NCBI RefSeq assembly: GCF_007004735.1
Contig: NZ_ML660182.1
Coordinates: 796,122 to 860,121 of the forward strand
DNA: 64,000 nucleotides
Reading direction: 5' to 3'
DNA from: Salinigranum halophilum
GTDB taxonomy: Archaea; Halobacteriota; Halobacteria; Halobacteriales; Haloferacaceae
Part shown: positions 34,072 through 45,748 of the stretch, one piece after another
Position numbering within the stretch: position 1 is the first letter of the stretch
How the letters are laid out: every line of letters begins with the position of its first letter
Program-made: the position numbers and the translations under genes
Notes under the pieces: model-generated
What the model saw: the letters and a program-made list of their open reading frames with translations, nothing else
The model's database searches: none
What the model was told of the DNA's origin: nothing

Positions 34072-35745
34072 ATGAGTCAGGACGCGGCCCCGTCACCCCG
34101 ACAGGGGCGGGTGCAGGTCGTGGGGACCGCACACGTCTCGAAAGAGAGCGTGGCCGAGGTCGAAGAGACGATTCGGGCCGAGCGCCCGGACGTCGTCGCC
34201 GTCGAACTCGACGAGGGACGTTACCGCCAGCTGAAGGGCGGCACCCCCGACGACATCGAACCGGGCGACCTCCTCTCGGGCAACACGGTCTTTCAGTTCA
34301 TCGCCTACTGGATGCTCTCGTACGTCCAGGCCCAACTGGGCGAGAAGTTCGACATCTCGCCGGGCGCGGACATGCTCGCGGCGGTCGACACCGCCGAAGC
34401 GGAGGGAATCGACGTCGCGCTCGTCGACCGCGACATCCAGACGACCATCCAGCGCTTCTGGGCGCGGATGTCCGTCGTCGAGAAGTTCCGGATGGTCGGC
34501 GGCCTCGCGTTCGGGGTCTCCGACGCCCGGGCCGTGGGCATCGTCGTCGGCCTCCTCGCCGGCCTCCTCGTCGGCCCGCTCGTCGGGCTCTTCGGGGGGG
34601 CCGTCGGCATCACCCCGTTCGTCCTCGGGCGGGTCGCCGGCGGCGCGATTCTCGCGGTCGCGGCTGGCCTCGCCGTCCAGACGCTCGCCGACGGGTTCAC
34701 CGAGGGCGACGACGCGCTGTTTCTCGGCATCGGCGTCGGCCTCGCCGTTGGCCTCGTCGCCGGCGTCGGCCTCGGCCTCGCGGCCCCGCTCGTCGACCGG
34801 CTGAGCCCCTTCTTCGTCCGCGCCGTCGGGAGTCTCGCCATCGGCATCGGCATCGGCGTCACGCTCGGTGGCCTCGGGGGACTGGCCGCCCACCGCCTCG
34901 GCCTCGGCAGTCACGAGGAGGTCGAGGAGTTCGAGATGTCGGACCTCACCGACGCCGACGTGGTGAGCGTCATGATGGAGGAGTTCCGGGCCTTTTCGCC
35001 GGGCGGCGCGGAGGCGCTCATCGACGAGCGCGACGCGTACATCGCCCATCAACTGGTGGCGCTTCGACAGAACGGACAGCACGTCGTCGCCGTCGTCGGC
35101 GCGGGCCACCGCGCAGGCATCGAATCGTATCTGGAGAGCCCCGAGACGCTCCCGCCGATGGACTCGCTCGTCGGCGCGCCGACGAAGCGCGGCGTTCCGT
35201 GGGGGAAGATCATCGGGGTGGGCCTCTCGGTGGTGTTCGTCGGCTTCTTCGTCCTCCTGGCGATGGCCGGCGTCAGAAACGGCTTCCTCCTCCGGGTGTT
35301 CGCGGCGTGGTTCCTCATCAACGGTCTCTTCGCCGCCGCGGGGGCCAAACTGGCCGGCGCGCGGTGGCTCTCCGCGCTCGTCGGGGGTGCCGTCGCGTGG
35401 CTCACCTCGGTGAACCCGCTGCTCGCGCCGGGGTGGTTCACCGGATACATGGAGCTGCGACACACACCCGTGAACGTGACCGACATCGGCCGCCTGAACG
35501 AACTGCTCGCCGACGAGGCGCGCTCGATTCGGACCATCGTCGCCGACATGTTCGACGTGCCGCTCTTCCGGCTCATCATGGTCGTCGCCATGACGAACAT
35601 CGGGAGCATCGTCGCCAGTCTGCTGTTCGTCGCGTACGTCCTGCCGCTGTTCGCGGCCGACCTGGGGGGCGTCGACGCCGTCACCCGGCTGATGCTCGAC
35701 GGTGCGACGAACAGCGCGGACCTCATCTGGAGGGCGGTCACATGA
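34072..35745 (+). CDS. TraB/PrgY family membrane protein
   Basis: The 557-residue protein has the TraB-family N-terminal domain with GTAHVSKES (conserved GxxH), VVAVELDEGRY and the GADMLAAVDTAE region, followed by Gly/Val-rich hydrophobic segments between about residues 155 and 275, a soluble stretch with VVAVVGAGHRAGI, and further hydrophobic segments at the C-terminus. PrgY/TraB members are thought to be membrane proteases or peptide-binding proteins; in archaea the role is unknown. The stop overlaps the M50 protease start (ATGA), so a joint function in membrane proteolysis or quality control is plausible. Confidence 0.85.
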   Translation: MSQDAAPSPRQGRVQVVGTAHVSKESVAEVEETIRAERPDVVAVELDEGRYRQLKGGTPDDIEPGDLLSGNTVFQFIAYWMLSYVQAQLGEKFDISPGADMLAAVDTAEAEGIDVALVDRDIQTTIQRFWARMSVVEKFRMVGGLAFGVSDARAVGIVVGLLAGLLVGPLVGLFGGAVGITPFVLGRVAGGAILAVAAGLAVQTLADGFTEGDDALFLGIGVGLAVGLVAGVGLGLAAPLVDRLSPFFVRAVGSLAIGIGIGVTLGGLGGLAAHRLGLGSHEEVEEFEMSDLTDADVVSVMMEEFRAFSPGGAEALIDERDAYIAHQLVALRQNGQHVVAVVGAGHRAGIESYLESPETLPPMDSLVGAPTKRGVPWGKIIGVGLSVVFVGFFVLLAMAGVRNGFLLRVFAAWFLINGLFAAAGAKLAGARWLSALVGGAVAWLTSVNPLLAPGWFTGYMELRHTPVNVTDIGRLNELLADEARSIRTIVADMFDVPLFRLIMVVAMTNIGSIVASLLFVAYVLPLFAADLGGVDAVTRLMLDGATNSADLIWRAVT

Positions 35746-36383
35746 GCGTCGGCAGCGCGCTCACCTTCTCCGACCGCGAACTGCGTGACCTCGCCATCGC
35801 GTGGGTCGCGCTCGGGGTCGCCTTCGCCGTCTTCTTCGCCGGCGGCGGCAGCGGACTCGTCTCGCTGCTCTCGCGCGGCGGGTTCGCCGTCGCCGTCGTC
35901 GTGAGCCTCCTGACCGCCGGTCTCGGCTTTCTCATCCACGAACTCGCCCACAAGGTCGTGGCCGTTCGCTTCGGGCAGGTCGCGGAGTTCCGCGCCGACT
36001 ACGGCATGCTCTTTCTCGCCGTCGTGAGCGCGCTCGCCGGGTTCATCTTCGCCGCACCCGGTGCGGTCTATCACCGCGGCGTCTTATCGGACAAAGAACA
36101 CGGCCTCATCGCGCTGGCCGGCCCCGCGGTCAATCTCGTCCTCGCCGTCGTGTTCGTTCCGGTGCTGCTCCTCGGCGTCTTCACGGGGAGCGGTTTCCTC
36201 GACCTCGTGGGGTCGCGCGGCGTCGCCATCAACCTCTTCCTGGCGGCGTTCAACCTGCTGCCGTTCGGGGCGCTCGACGGCCGGACGGTGCTCGACTGGA
36301 GCACGCCCGTCTTCGTCGCCGTCTTCGTGCCCAGCGTCGTCGTGACAATCCTCGTCGTGTTCGTCTTCGGCGTCGGGTTCTGA
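35742..36383 (+). CDS. M50 (S2P-like) membrane metalloprotease
   Basis: The 213-residue protein has four to six hydrophobic helices, the zinc motif HELAH at residues 66-70 (His66, Glu67, His70) and the distal NLLPFGALDG (third ligand Asp). This is the site-2 protease fold that cuts substrates inside the membrane. No PDZ domain is present. It is translationally coupled to the TraB gene (4-bp overlap). Substrate unknown. Confidence 0.9.
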   Translation: MSVGSALTFSDRELRDLAIAWVALGVAFAVFFAGGGSGLVSLLSRGGFAVAVVVSLLTAGLGFLIHELAHKVVAVRFGQVAEFRADYGMLFLAVVSALAGFIFAAPGAVYHRGVLSDKEHGLIALAGPAVNLVLAVVFVPVLLLGVFTGSGFLDLVGSRGVAINLFLAAFNLLPFGALDGRTVLDWSTPVFVAVFVPSVVVTILVVFVFGVGF

Positions 36384-36524
36384 GGACGGGTGGGCTCGTC
36401 GTCCTCGTCGTTGGCTTCGACACTCGCCGCGCGATGAACATCCAACAGCCTGCGTCCAAGACCACGGTCCGAGCGTCGTCGCGCCGCCTGGCAGTCACCT
36501 CGTCGCCCGAATCTCACGGTCGTC

Positions 36525-36743
36525 TCACGCGAGGAGTCCGGCGACGACGCACCCGCCCCCCAGTCCGACGGACACGAACAGCCCAACGCTTCTCGCGAGT
36601 CGCTCCTGCCGTCGTTTCGCCCGTCCGGGGTCGTCGGTCCACTCCCCACTGGGAACGAAGTTCATCGTCCGGTGGGGACGCAGCGCTACGAGGCCTCCGA
36701 TGAGCACGAAGAAGAGTCCGACAGAGAGGAGCGAGCCGTTCAT
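36525..36743 (-). CDS. Small two-helix membrane protein
   Basis: The 72-residue protein has a hydrophobic N-terminal segment (SLLSVGLFFVLIGGLVAL), a polar RPHRTMNFVPSGEW loop and a second hydrophobic segment (RSVGLFVSVGLGGGCVVAGLLA). The ATG at 36743 sits directly before the first helix; upstream codons look non-coding. It converges on the M50 gene across a 141 bp gap in which I see nothing. Unknown function. Confidence 0.62.
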   Translation of the reverse strand: MNGSLLSVGLFFVLIGGLVALRPHRTMNFVPSGEWTDDPGRAKRRQERLARSVGLFVSVGLGGGCVVAGLLA

Positions 36744-36840
36744 CGGTTGTTCTCCTCGGCTGTTCGGCCGCCCCCCGAATAAACGGTCGGACGCACAACC
36801 TCGTTCGGTGGTTCGTGGACCAGACAGATTACACCGCACC

Positions 36841-36847
36841 TATTTAC
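36841..36847 (+). promoter_or_regulatory. TATA-like box of the uridine phosphorylase gene
   Basis: TATTTAC, 24-30 bp ahead of the ATG at 36871. It supports this start over upstream in-frame codons. Confidence 0.5.
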
Positions 36848-36870
36848 TGCCAGTCCTCCGACGGAGAGTC

Positions 36871-37689
36871 ATGACCGGCGACGCCGAAGACCCGAACGAC
36901 GAAATCCAGTACCACGTCGAACTCGCCCCCGGCGATATCGCCGGCCCCGTGCTCCTCCCCGGCAATCCCGAGCGCGTCGACGTCATCACCGACCTCTGGG
37001 ACGACCACGAGGAGAGAGCACACCACCGCGAGTACCGGACGGCCACGGGCAGCTACGACGGCGCGCCCATCACCGTCACCTCCACTGGTATCGGGTCGCC
37101 CTCGACCGCCATCGCCGTCGAGGAACTCGCACGCGTCGGCGCGGACACCTTCATCAGGGTCGGCTCCTGTGGCGCTATCCAGCCCGGGATGGACGTCGGC
37201 GACCTCGTCATCACTTCGGGGGCCGTCCGGCAGGAGGGGACGAGCCACGAGTACGTCCGCGGTGACTACCCCGCCGTCGCCTCGCACGAGGTCGTCTCGG
37301 CGCTCGTCGCCGCCGCCGAGCGGCTCGACTACGACTACCACGTCGGGCTGACGATGAGCGCCGACGCGTTCTACGCCGGACAGGGGCGCGAGGGCTTCGA
37401 GGGCTTCGTCGCCGCCGGCTCGGAGACGCTCGTCGAGGAGTTACAGGAGGCCAACGTCGCCAACATCGAGATGGAGGCGTCGGCGATTCTCACCCTCGCG
37501 AACCTCTACGGCCTGCGGGCGGGCGCGGTCTGTTCGGTCTTCGCGAACAGGGTCACGGGCGAGTTCCAGACCGAAGGGGAGTCGAGAGCGGCCGAAACCG
37601 CGAGCCTCGCCGTTTCCCTCCTGGCGCGGATGGACGAGGTCAAGCGCGAAGCGGGTGTGGCCGAGTGGCACGCTGGACTGTCGCTCTGA
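36871..37689 (+). CDS. udp: Uridine phosphorylase-family nucleoside phosphorylase
   Basis: The 272-residue protein has the PNP/UDP signature: GPVLLPGNPERVDVI, TSTGIGSPSTAIAVEEL, IRVGSCGAIQ and NIEMEASAILTLANLYGL. This subfamily splits uridine (and often other pyrimidine or purine nucleosides) to base and ribose-1-phosphate with phosphate. Cytidine deaminase at 59846 would feed it uridine from cytidine. The start is supported by the TATA-like TATTTAC. Specificity for uridine is inferred. Confidence 0.85.
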   Translation: MTGDAEDPNDEIQYHVELAPGDIAGPVLLPGNPERVDVITDLWDDHEERAHHREYRTATGSYDGAPITVTSTGIGSPSTAIAVEELARVGADTFIRVGSCGAIQPGMDVGDLVITSGAVRQEGTSHEYVRGDYPAVASHEVVSALVAAAERLDYDYHVGLTMSADAFYAGQGREGFEGFVAAGSETLVEELQEANVANIEMEASAILTLANLYGLRAGAVCSVFANRVTGEFQTEGESRAAETASLAVSLLARMDEVKREAGVAEWHAGLSL

Positions 37690-37739
37690 CCCCGTGACGA
37701 GTCGTTCGTGAAGCACGTGCGCCGTCGTTTCAACATCCC

Positions 37740-37745
37740 TTTATC
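37740..37745 (+). promoter_or_regulatory. TATA-like box of the NADH dehydrogenase-like gene
   Basis: TTTATC, 27-32 bp upstream of the ATG at 37772, which it favours over the earlier ATG at 37748. Confidence 0.45.
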
Positions 37746-37771
37746 GGATGAATCCTCACCACGACACAGAC

Positions 37772-38950
37772 ATGAGCACGCAGGTCGTCGTTCTCGGCTC
37801 GGGGTACGCCGGGACGGGCGCGATACAGCGCCTCGAGAAGGAACTCGACGGTGATGCGGATATCACGTGGGTATCGGAGCACGACTATCACCTCGTCTTA
37901 CACGAGGTCCACCGATGCATCAGCAACCCGAGCGCCGAGTCGAAGGTGGCCATCCCCGTCGACGAGGTGAAGTCGCCGTCGACGGAGTTCGTCCAGGGAC
38001 GGGTCACGGACGTCGACGTCGACGAGCGCACCGTCGCGCTCGACGACGGCACCGACGTCGACTACGACTACCTCCTCGTCGCCCTCGGGAGTACGACCGC
38101 CTTCTACGGCATCGAAGGTCTCGAGGAGTACTCGCTCGAACTGAAGGGCCTCGACGACGCTCGCGAGATCCACCAGAAGGTCTCGGACGCCGCGGCGGAC
38201 GCGACCGCATCCGACCCCGCGAGCATCGTCATCGGCGGGGCCGGCCTCTCGGGCATCCAGACCGCCGGTGAGGTCGCGGAGTACCGCGACGACCACGACG
38301 CTTCCCTCGACATCCACCTCGTGGAAGGGCTCGACCAGGTGCTCCCGAACATGGACCCCGAACTCCAGGGCGCGCTACGCCGTCGCCTCGAAGACCGCGA
38401 CATCAACATCAAGTGCGGCGAGTTCGTCTCGAAGGTCGACGAGGAGACCATCTACATCGGCGGCGGCGAGGACGAAGCGCCCGAGGAGCTCCCCTACGAC
38501 GTCTTCGTCTGGACCGGTGGCATCACCGGCCAGCCCGAGATGGCCGGCTGCGGCGTCGAGAAGGACGAGCGCTCGAACCGCGTCCACGCCAGTTCGGACT
38601 TCCAGACCTCGAACGACCGCGTGTTCGCCCTCGGCGACTCCGCGCTCGTCGAACAGGGTCCCGACGCCATCGCGCCGCCGACCGCCCAGGCCGCCTGGCA
38701 GGCCGCCGAGGTCGCCGGCGAGAACCTCGCCCGGGTCGTACGCGGCCAGCCGCTGAAGACGTGGACGCACAAGGACAAGGGGACCGTCGTCTCCGTCGGC
38801 GAAGACGCCGTCGCCCACGACGTCGACGGCGTCCCCATCAACGTCTTCGGCGGAAAACCCGCCCAGCTCTTGAAGAAGGGAATCGCCACGAAGTGGATCG
38901 CCGACGTCGCGAGCGTCTCACGCGCCATCGACGCGTGGGGCGACATGTAA
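37772..38950 (+). CDS. Type II NADH dehydrogenase-like FAD-dependent oxidoreductase
   Basis: The 392-residue flavoprotein has a first dinucleotide motif VVVLGSGYAGTGAIQRL, DYDYLLVALGS, a second NAD motif SIVIGGAGLSGIQTAGEVAE, and the terminal FAD contact DRVFALGDSALVE. This order is that of NDH-2, which oxidises NADH and reduces menaquinone at the membrane surface without proton pumping. Sulfide:quinone reductase-like homologues look similar, but the paired Cys residues of that group are not evident, so NDH-2 is preferred. The start at 37772 is favoured by the TTTATC box. Confidence 0.83.
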   Translation: MSTQVVVLGSGYAGTGAIQRLEKELDGDADITWVSEHDYHLVLHEVHRCISNPSAESKVAIPVDEVKSPSTEFVQGRVTDVDVDERTVALDDGTDVDYDYLLVALGSTTAFYGIEGLEEYSLELKGLDDAREIHQKVSDAAADATASDPASIVIGGAGLSGIQTAGEVAEYRDDHDASLDIHLVEGLDQVLPNMDPELQGALRRRLEDRDINIKCGEFVSKVDEETIYIGGGEDEAPEELPYDVFVWTGGITGQPEMAGCGVEKDERSNRVHASSDFQTSNDRVFALGDSALVEQGPDAIAPPTAQAAWQAAEVAGENLARVVRGQPLKTWTHKDKGTVVSVGEDAVAHDVDGVPINVFGGKPAQLLKKGIATKWIADVASVSRAIDAWGDM

Positions 38951-39054
38951 CACGGGGACACGCCCGACGGGTCCGCGGGTCGTCTTCGAACCGGTCTCTG
39001 TTTCGTTCGCTGTCGACACAGGCTCCCACAAGCCTCGGCTCACGGCGGCGGGTC

Positions 39055-39073
39055 GTCGTCACGCGGTGACGAC
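39055..39073. terminator. Perfect hairpin between convergent genes
   Basis: GTCGTCAC (39055-39062) and GTGACGAC (39066-39073) form an 8-bp stem with a 3-base GCG loop. It sits in the 156 bp gap between the stops of the NDH-2-like gene and the HTH regulator gene. No T-run follows, so terminator function is only suggested by position. Confidence 0.35.
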
Positions 39074-39106
39074 AGTCGTTCCTCGGATGACAAACAGCGC
39101 GTCGAC

Positions 39107-39640
39107 TCAGTGTGCGGACTCGCCGACCGGGGCCTCCATCCCATCGATTCGGAGGATGAGGATGTTGTTCGTGTCGTCCTTGCCGTCGACGGTCCCGCGG
39201 ATGACGAGTTTCGAGAGCGGCGTCGGCCCAACTTGGACGTCATCACCCTCGTGGAAGTCGCGGACCGACCCCTGGACGTGAATCTCCGCGCGGCACAGTT
39301 CGGGGTGGTGGACGCTGGAGAGGTCGATGCCGTCGACGTTGACGCCCTCGACCTGTTCGTCGTTGTGGAACAGCGGGACCGACGCCGGCTCGTCCATCTG
39401 GTCGACGTCGAGCGCCTCGTACGCGTTCGCCGTCGGCTTGTAGCCGCCTTTCGGCCCCGGTACTCCCTCGACCAACTGCAGCGCCTTCAGGCTCTGCATC
39501 TGGTTACGGATGGTGCCCGGGTTGCGGTTCACCTCTTCGGCGATGTCCTCGCCTTTCACTGCGCTCTCGGACTCGCGGTAGAGGTTGATTAGTGCAGTCA
39601 GAATGGTCTTCTGACTCGACGTAAGTTCGATTGATGACAT
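39107..39640 (-). CDS. HTH transcriptional regulator with unknown C-terminal domain
   Basis: The 177-residue protein has an N-terminal winged helix (SQKTILTALINLYRESESAVKGEDIAEEVNRNPGTIRNQMQSLKALQLVEG) like the HrcA/Rrf2-type helix-turn-helix, and a C-terminal beta-rich part (VQGSVRDFHEGDDVQVGPTPLSKLVIRGTVDG) that I cannot assign. There are no Fe-S cysteines. An AATTTAA box (minus strand, 39666-39672) lies 26-32 bp upstream of the ATG. It is divergent from the arginase gene and may regulate it. Confidence 0.75.
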   Translation of the reverse strand: MSSIELTSSQKTILTALINLYRESESAVKGEDIAEEVNRNPGTIRNQMQSLKALQLVEGVPGPKGGYKPTANAYEALDVDQMDEPASVPLFHNDEQVEGVNVDGIDLSSVHHPELCRAEIHVQGSVRDFHEGDDVQVGPTPLSKLVIRGTVDGKDDTNNILILRIDGMEAPVGESAH

Positions 39641-39665
39641 AGCACTTACTTCGTGGGTAGCCTCC

Positions 39666-39672
39666 TTAAATT
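39666..39672 (-). promoter_or_regulatory. TATA-like box of the HTH regulator gene
   Basis: AATTTAA on the minus strand, 26-32 bp ahead of the ATG at 39640. Confidence 0.5.
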
Positions 39673-39815
39673 CGATGGATGGGCTAGCACACAAACAGCC
39701 ACGATGCGGTTACTGTGGCCTTTTTTCACACACCGTATCGCTGGTTCCATCCGGTGCGGCCGGGGCGGCTCCGGTGACCGTAACGGCTATCTCGCGCGTC
39801 TGTCACGGTTCGTGT

Positions 39816-40730
39816 ATGACACGTCGCGTCCGAATCCTCGGAGCGCCGACCGACTACGGGGCGAACCGTCGTGGAGTCGACATGGGACCCTCCGCTATCA
39901 GATACGCCGGTCTCGCGTCGGCGCTCGAGGCCGCCGGAACGAGCTGTCACGATGCGGGTGACCTCTCGGTCCCGCGGATGGAAGAACGCGACCCCGACGC
40001 CGAAGAACCGCCCGCCGGGACGGCGCGATTCCTCCGTGAGACGCGGGAGGTGTGTACGGCGCTCGCCGACCGCGTCGCCGACAGCATCGACGCGGGTGCG
40101 ACGCCGCTCGCACTCGGCGGCGACCACTCCATCGCCATCGGCTCGCTCGTCGGGTCGGCACGAGACGCGCGCATCGGTGCCATCTGGTTCGACGCCCACG
40201 GCGACATGAACACCCCGACGACCTCGCCGAGCGGGAACGTCCACGGGATGCCGCTCGCGGCCGCACTCGGTGTCGGCGACTTCTCCGAGGCGGCGTACGA
40301 CTGGGCGAACGCCGTCGGCCTCGACGCCTCGAACGTCGTCCTCGTCGGGCTGCGGTCGCTCGACGACGACGAACGGGCCGCTATCCACGACTCGGACGTG
40401 ACGGCCTACACCATGTCCGACATCGACGAACGCGGTATCGCCGACGTGGTCGACGACGCGCTCGCCGTCGCCACCGCCGGAACCGACGGCATCCACGTCT
40501 CGCTCGACCTCGACTGGCTCGACCCGACGGTCGCTCCAGGGGTGGGGACGCCCGTCCGTGGCGGCGTCACCTACCGCGAGGCGCACCTCGCGATGGAAGC
40601 CGTCGCCCGGAGCGGGGACCTGCGGTCGATGGAGCTCGTCGAGGTCAACCCGGTCCTCGACCAGCACAACGAGACCGCATCGCTCTCCGTCGAACTCGCC
40701 GCGAGCGCGTTCGGCAAGCGAGTGCTCTGA
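39816..40730 (+). CDS. Arginase / ureohydrolase family
   Basis: The 304-residue protein has the manganese-binding motifs GGDHS (residues about 104-108), DAHGDMN and LDLDWLDP, and begins with the arginase-like [25 protein letters not shown] rather than the agmatinase N-terminus. Arginase hydrolyses arginine to ornithine and urea. The GCTATC box at 39787-39792 is 24-29 bp upstream of the ATG. It is divergent from the HTH regulator. Agmatinase or formiminoglutamase is less likely on the N-terminal motif. Confidence 0.88.
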   Translation: MTRRVRILGAPTDYGANRRGVDMGPSAIRYAGLASALEAAGTSCHDAGDLSVPRMEERDPDAEEPPAGTARFLRETREVCTALADRVADSIDAGATPLALGGDHSIAIGSLVGSARDARIGAIWFDAHGDMNTPTTSPSGNVHGMPLAAALGVGDFSEAAYDWANAVGLDASNVVLVGLRSLDDDERAAIHDSDVTAYTMSDIDERGIADVVDDALAVATAGTDGIHVSLDLDWLDPTVAPGVGTPVRGGVTYREAHLAMEAVARSGDLRSMELVEVNPVLDQHNETASLSVELAASAFGKRVL

Positions 40731-40784
40731 ACCGAGCGCGTCGGACGTGGACGACGGCGGGTGGTCGGACCGTTCGGCGGTCTC

Positions 40785-41069
40785 TCAGCGGAAGTCTGCG
40801 TCGAAGACGTGCACCGCGCCCGTCGTGACGACGACCGGGTGTCCCCAGAGGGTCGCCGAGAAGCGGACGCTCTCGTCGGCCGTCTCGACGAGTTCGTCGA
40901 GCGCGTCCGGGTCGACGAGGTCGGCCAGTCGTTCGTCGTTCCCGACGAGGTCGACGTCGAGGCGCTCGAAGGCGTGCAGAATGGCCTTCGACGGCGGCAC
41001 GTGCGTGAGCGGTTCACGAGCGATGACAGACTCGTCGGGGCGGGCGTCGGCTGAGTCACTCGTGTTCAT
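40785..41069 (-). CDS. HalOD1-like small protein
   Basis: The 94-residue protein shows the HalOD1 pattern: ILHAFERLDVDLVGNDERLADLVDPDALDELVE and then strands VRFSATLWGHPVVVTTGAVHVF. It is like the protein at 19666-19908 but with a longer N-terminus and may be another stand-alone HalOD1 domain. It lies downstream of gyrA on the same strand, with an AT-rich gap between. Role unknown. Confidence 0.7.
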   Translation of the reverse strand: MNTSDSADARPDESVIAREPLTHVPPSKAILHAFERLDVDLVGNDERLADLVDPDALDELVETADESVRFSATLWGHPVVVTTGAVHVFDADFR

Positions 41070-41158
41070 GAGACAACACTGTCTGGTAGTGGAGTGTGTA
41101 TCAACGATAGTTAATGTTTTGTTTCGTATAATGTTATTGAGTCTGATAATAGCGGCGG
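41070..41158. promoter_or_regulatory. AT-rich gap between gyrA stop and the HalOD1-like gene
   Basis: The 89 bp are AT-rich on the side next to gyrA, with GTTAATGTTTTG and GTATAATGTTATTG at 41112-41145. They probably contain the promoter of the HalOD1-like gene; no hairpin stands out. Confidence 0.4.
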
Positions 41159-43726
41159 TCAGTCCGCGTCGGCGTCCCCGTCGCCGGCGTCGGCCACCGC
41201 CTCCTCCGCCGGTTCGTCCTCGGCGGCCGTCTGTGCCACCGCAGCGGGGATAACGGAGACAGCGCCGACGGCGTCGCCTGCTTCGACGTCCATCACCGTC
41301 ACGCCCTTGGTGTTCCGGCTGATGACCGAGAGGTCGTCGACCGCCGTCCGGATAATCTGTCCGTTCTCGCTCATCACGACGATATGGTCGCCGTGGCCGA
41401 CAGTCTCGATCGTGCAGACGGGACCGTTTCTCCCTTCGGTCTTGATGTCGATGAGTCCCTTGCCGTTGCGCGACTGCGTGCGGTAGTCGGCGATCTTCGT
41501 CCGCTTCCCGTACCCGTTCTCGGTGACGGTGAGCGTCCAGTCGTGGCGCTCTTCGTCGACGGCCGCGAGTCCGGCGACGCGGTCGCCCTCTCTGAGGTCG
41601 ATGCCGCCGACCCCGCGGGCGCTGCGGCCCATCGCGCGGACCTCCGTCTCGTCGAAGCGGATGCTCATCCCCCGTTCGGAGGCGACGATGAGGTCGTGTC
41701 TGCCGTCGGTGACCTCGACGTCGGCCAACTCGTCGCCCGCTTCGAGCGTGATGGCTCGGATGCCCGTCGAGAGGATGTTCTGGAAGCGGTCGACGTTCGT
41801 CCGCTTGACTCTCCCACCCCGGGTGACCATCGTCAGGAACTTCTCGTCTCCCCCCTCGCCGTCGCCCATCTCGAGGTCGTCGCAGTTGACGACGGCCTGT
41901 ATCTCCTCGCCGGCGTCGAGGTCGAGGTAGTTGACGAGCGCACTGCCTCGCGTGTACCGGGTTTCGGGTCGTGGGAGCATGTACGTCTTCAGCTTGTACA
42001 CCTGTCCCTGGTCGGTGAAACAGAGGAGATAGTCGTGGGTGTTGGCGACGAAGACGCTCGCCACCTTGTCACCCTGTTTCAACTCGCTCCCGATGATTCC
42101 CTTCCCGCCGCGGCGCTGGGCGCGGAACCACGACAGCGGCATCTGTTTCACGTAGTCGTCCTCGGTGACGACGACGACCACGTCTTCCTCGGGGACGAGG
42201 TCCTCGCGCGTCACCTCGCCGTCGTCCTCGACGAAGTTCGTCCGCCGCTCGTCGGCGTACTCGTCTTTGATGTCGAGCAGTTCCTCCTCGATGACGCCGA
42301 GCAGTTCGGACTCGTCGCCGAGAATCTCTTCGAGCCGCTCGATGGTGGCCTGGACCTCCTCGTACTCGGTCTCGATTGCCGCCGTCTCCATCGACGTCAA
42401 CGAGCCGAGCTGCATCGAGACGATGTGGTCGACCTGCGCCTCCGAGAAGTCGTACTCGTCGATGAGCGCCTCTTTCGCACCGTCGCGGTCGTCGGCGTCG
42501 CGGATGAGGTCGACCACGCTGTCGACGTGTTCGAGCGCCGTGAGCCGCCCTTCGAGGATGTGTGCGCGGTCTTCCGCCTCGGCGAGGTCGTACTCCGACC
42601 GCCGACGGACGACCTCTTTCCGGTGTTCGAGGTATTCGACGAGCGTCTCCTTGAGGTCCAACACCCGGGGTTCGCCGTCGACGAGGGCGAGGTTGATGAC
42701 GCCGAACGTCGACTCCAGGTGCGAGGAGAGCAGGTGGTTCTTCACCAGCTGGGGGTCGGCGTTGCGCTTGAGTTCGATGACGACGCGGATGCCGTCCCGG
42801 TCGGACTCGTCGCGGATGTCGCGAATCCCCTCCAGGGAGCCGTCGTTGACGTCGTCGGCGATGCGCTTGATGAGCCGCGCCTTGTTCTCCTGGTAGGGAA
42901 GCTCGTTGATGACGATACGCTCGTCGGTGACGTCGAAGTCGGCGCGGACGCGAACGCGGCCTCGACCCGTCGTGTACGCCTTGTAGACGGCGTTCTTGCC
43001 GACGATGTTCGCGCCCGTCGGGAAGTCCGGGCCCTTGATGGGTCCGTCAGAGCCGTTGCCGCGCCCGTCGCGGGTGTCGATGAGGTCTTCGACGCCGCAG
43101 TCAGGGTCGTCGATGAGTTCGACGGTCGCGTCGATGACCTCGCCCAGGTTGTGCGGCGGGATGTTCGTCGACATACCTACGGCGATTCCGGACGAGCCGT
43201 TCACGAGGAGGTTCGGGAACGACGCGGGGAGGACGGTCGGTTCCTGCTTGCGGTCGTCGTAGTTCGCCTGGAAGTCGACGGTGTCCTTCTCGATGTCTTC
43301 CAGCAGTTCCTCGGCAATCGATGACATCCGCGCCTCGGTGTACCGCATGGCGGCCGCGGGGTCGCCGTCGACGGAGCCGAAGTTCCCCTGGCCGTCGACG
43401 AGCGGGTAGCGCATGGAGAAGTCCTGCGCCATCCGGGTGAGGGTGTCGTAGATTGCGGAGTCGCCGTGCGGGTGGTAATCACCCATCGTCTCGCCCACGA
43501 TGGACGAGGACTTCCGGTGGGAGGAGCCCGAGGTGACGCCCGCCTGGTGCATCGCGTAGAGGATGCGCCGGTGGACCGGCTTGAGGCCGTCACGGACGTC
43601 GGGGAGCGCTCTCCCCGCGATGACGGACATGGCGTAGTCGATGTACGACTGCTCCATCTCCTGTTCGATGCGGGCGTTCTCGACCTGTGCGGCGATCTTG
43701 GGTTCGGGGTCGGGTTCGGAGCTCAT
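41159..43726 (-). CDS. gyrA: DNA gyrase subunit A
   Basis: GyrA cuts and rejoins DNA for negative supercoiling. The 855-residue protein has the quinolone-region [12 protein letters not shown], the catalytic tyrosine in AMRYTEARM (Tyr129), a coiled-coil central part and a C-terminal beta-propeller. The diagnostic GyrA box QRRGGKG appears near residue 535, marking gyrase rather than topoisomerase IV. A C-terminal Ala/Glu/Asp tail ends the protein. The gene starts 1 bp after the gyrB stop, so gyrBA form one transcription unit. Confidence 0.97.
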   Translation of the reverse strand: MSSEPDPEPKIAAQVENARIEQEMEQSYIDYAMSVIAGRALPDVRDGLKPVHRRILYAMHQAGVTSGSSHRKSSSIVGETMGDYHPHGDSAIYDTLTRMAQDFSMRYPLVDGQGNFGSVDGDPAAAMRYTEARMSSIAEELLEDIEKDTVDFQANYDDRKQEPTVLPASFPNLLVNGSSGIAVGMSTNIPPHNLGEVIDATVELIDDPDCGVEDLIDTRDGRGNGSDGPIKGPDFPTGANIVGKNAVYKAYTTGRGRVRVRADFDVTDERIVINELPYQENKARLIKRIADDVNDGSLEGIRDIRDESDRDGIRVVIELKRNADPQLVKNHLLSSHLESTFGVINLALVDGEPRVLDLKETLVEYLEHRKEVVRRRSEYDLAEAEDRAHILEGRLTALEHVDSVVDLIRDADDRDGAKEALIDEYDFSEAQVDHIVSMQLGSLTSMETAAIETEYEEVQATIERLEEILGDESELLGVIEEELLDIKDEYADERRTNFVEDDGEVTREDLVPEEDVVVVVTEDDYVKQMPLSWFRAQRRGGKGIIGSELKQGDKVASVFVANTHDYLLCFTDQGQVYKLKTYMLPRPETRYTRGSALVNYLDLDAGEEIQAVVNCDDLEMGDGEGGDEKFLTMVTRGGRVKRTNVDRFQNILSTGIRAITLEAGDELADVEVTDGRHDLIVASERGMSIRFDETEVRAMGRSARGVGGIDLREGDRVAGLAAVDEERHDWTLTVTENGYGKRTKIADYRTQSRNGKGLIDIKTEGRNGPVCTIETVGHGDHIVVMSENGQIIRTAVDDLSVISRNTKGVTVMDVEAGDAVGAVSVIPAAVAQTAAEDEPAEEAVADAGDGDADAD

Positions 43727-43727
43727 C

Positions 43728-45659
<1,932 letters not shown>

Positions 45660-45675
45660 CTAGGACACCGGCTTG

Positions 45676-45681
45676 CTTAAA
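45676..45681 (-). promoter_or_regulatory. TATA-like box of gyrB
   Basis: TTTAAG on the minus strand, 32-37 bp before the gyrB ATG. It lies 5 bp from the alternating tract on its upstream side. Confidence 0.5.
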
Positions 45682-45685
45682 CCCT

Positions 45686-45702
45686 CGCACGCGCGCGTGC
45701 AT
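45686..45702. other. Alternating pyrimidine-purine (Z-DNA-prone) tract at the gyrB promoter
   Basis: Every base alternates pyrimidine/purine for 17 nt, with a central CGCGCGCG and the palindrome GCACGCGCGCGTGC at 45687-45700. It starts 5 bp upstream of the gyrB TATA box. Such tracts flip to Z-form under negative supercoiling. Confidence 0.7.
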
Positions 45703-45748
45703 CAACATGAAGAAGCGTTCGCAACAACGAAACTGACGACCGGGAATC

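Noticed and set aside
39675..39815. In-frame N-terminal extension of arginase with a CxxC motif
   Set aside because: The arginase core begins at 39816, a TATA-like box lies 24-29 bp upstream of that ATG, and the extension has no counterpart in the family.
41384..43324. 646-codon open frame on the plus strand opposite gyrA
   Set aside because: Antisense reading of gyrA; composition is biased and no family is recognisable.
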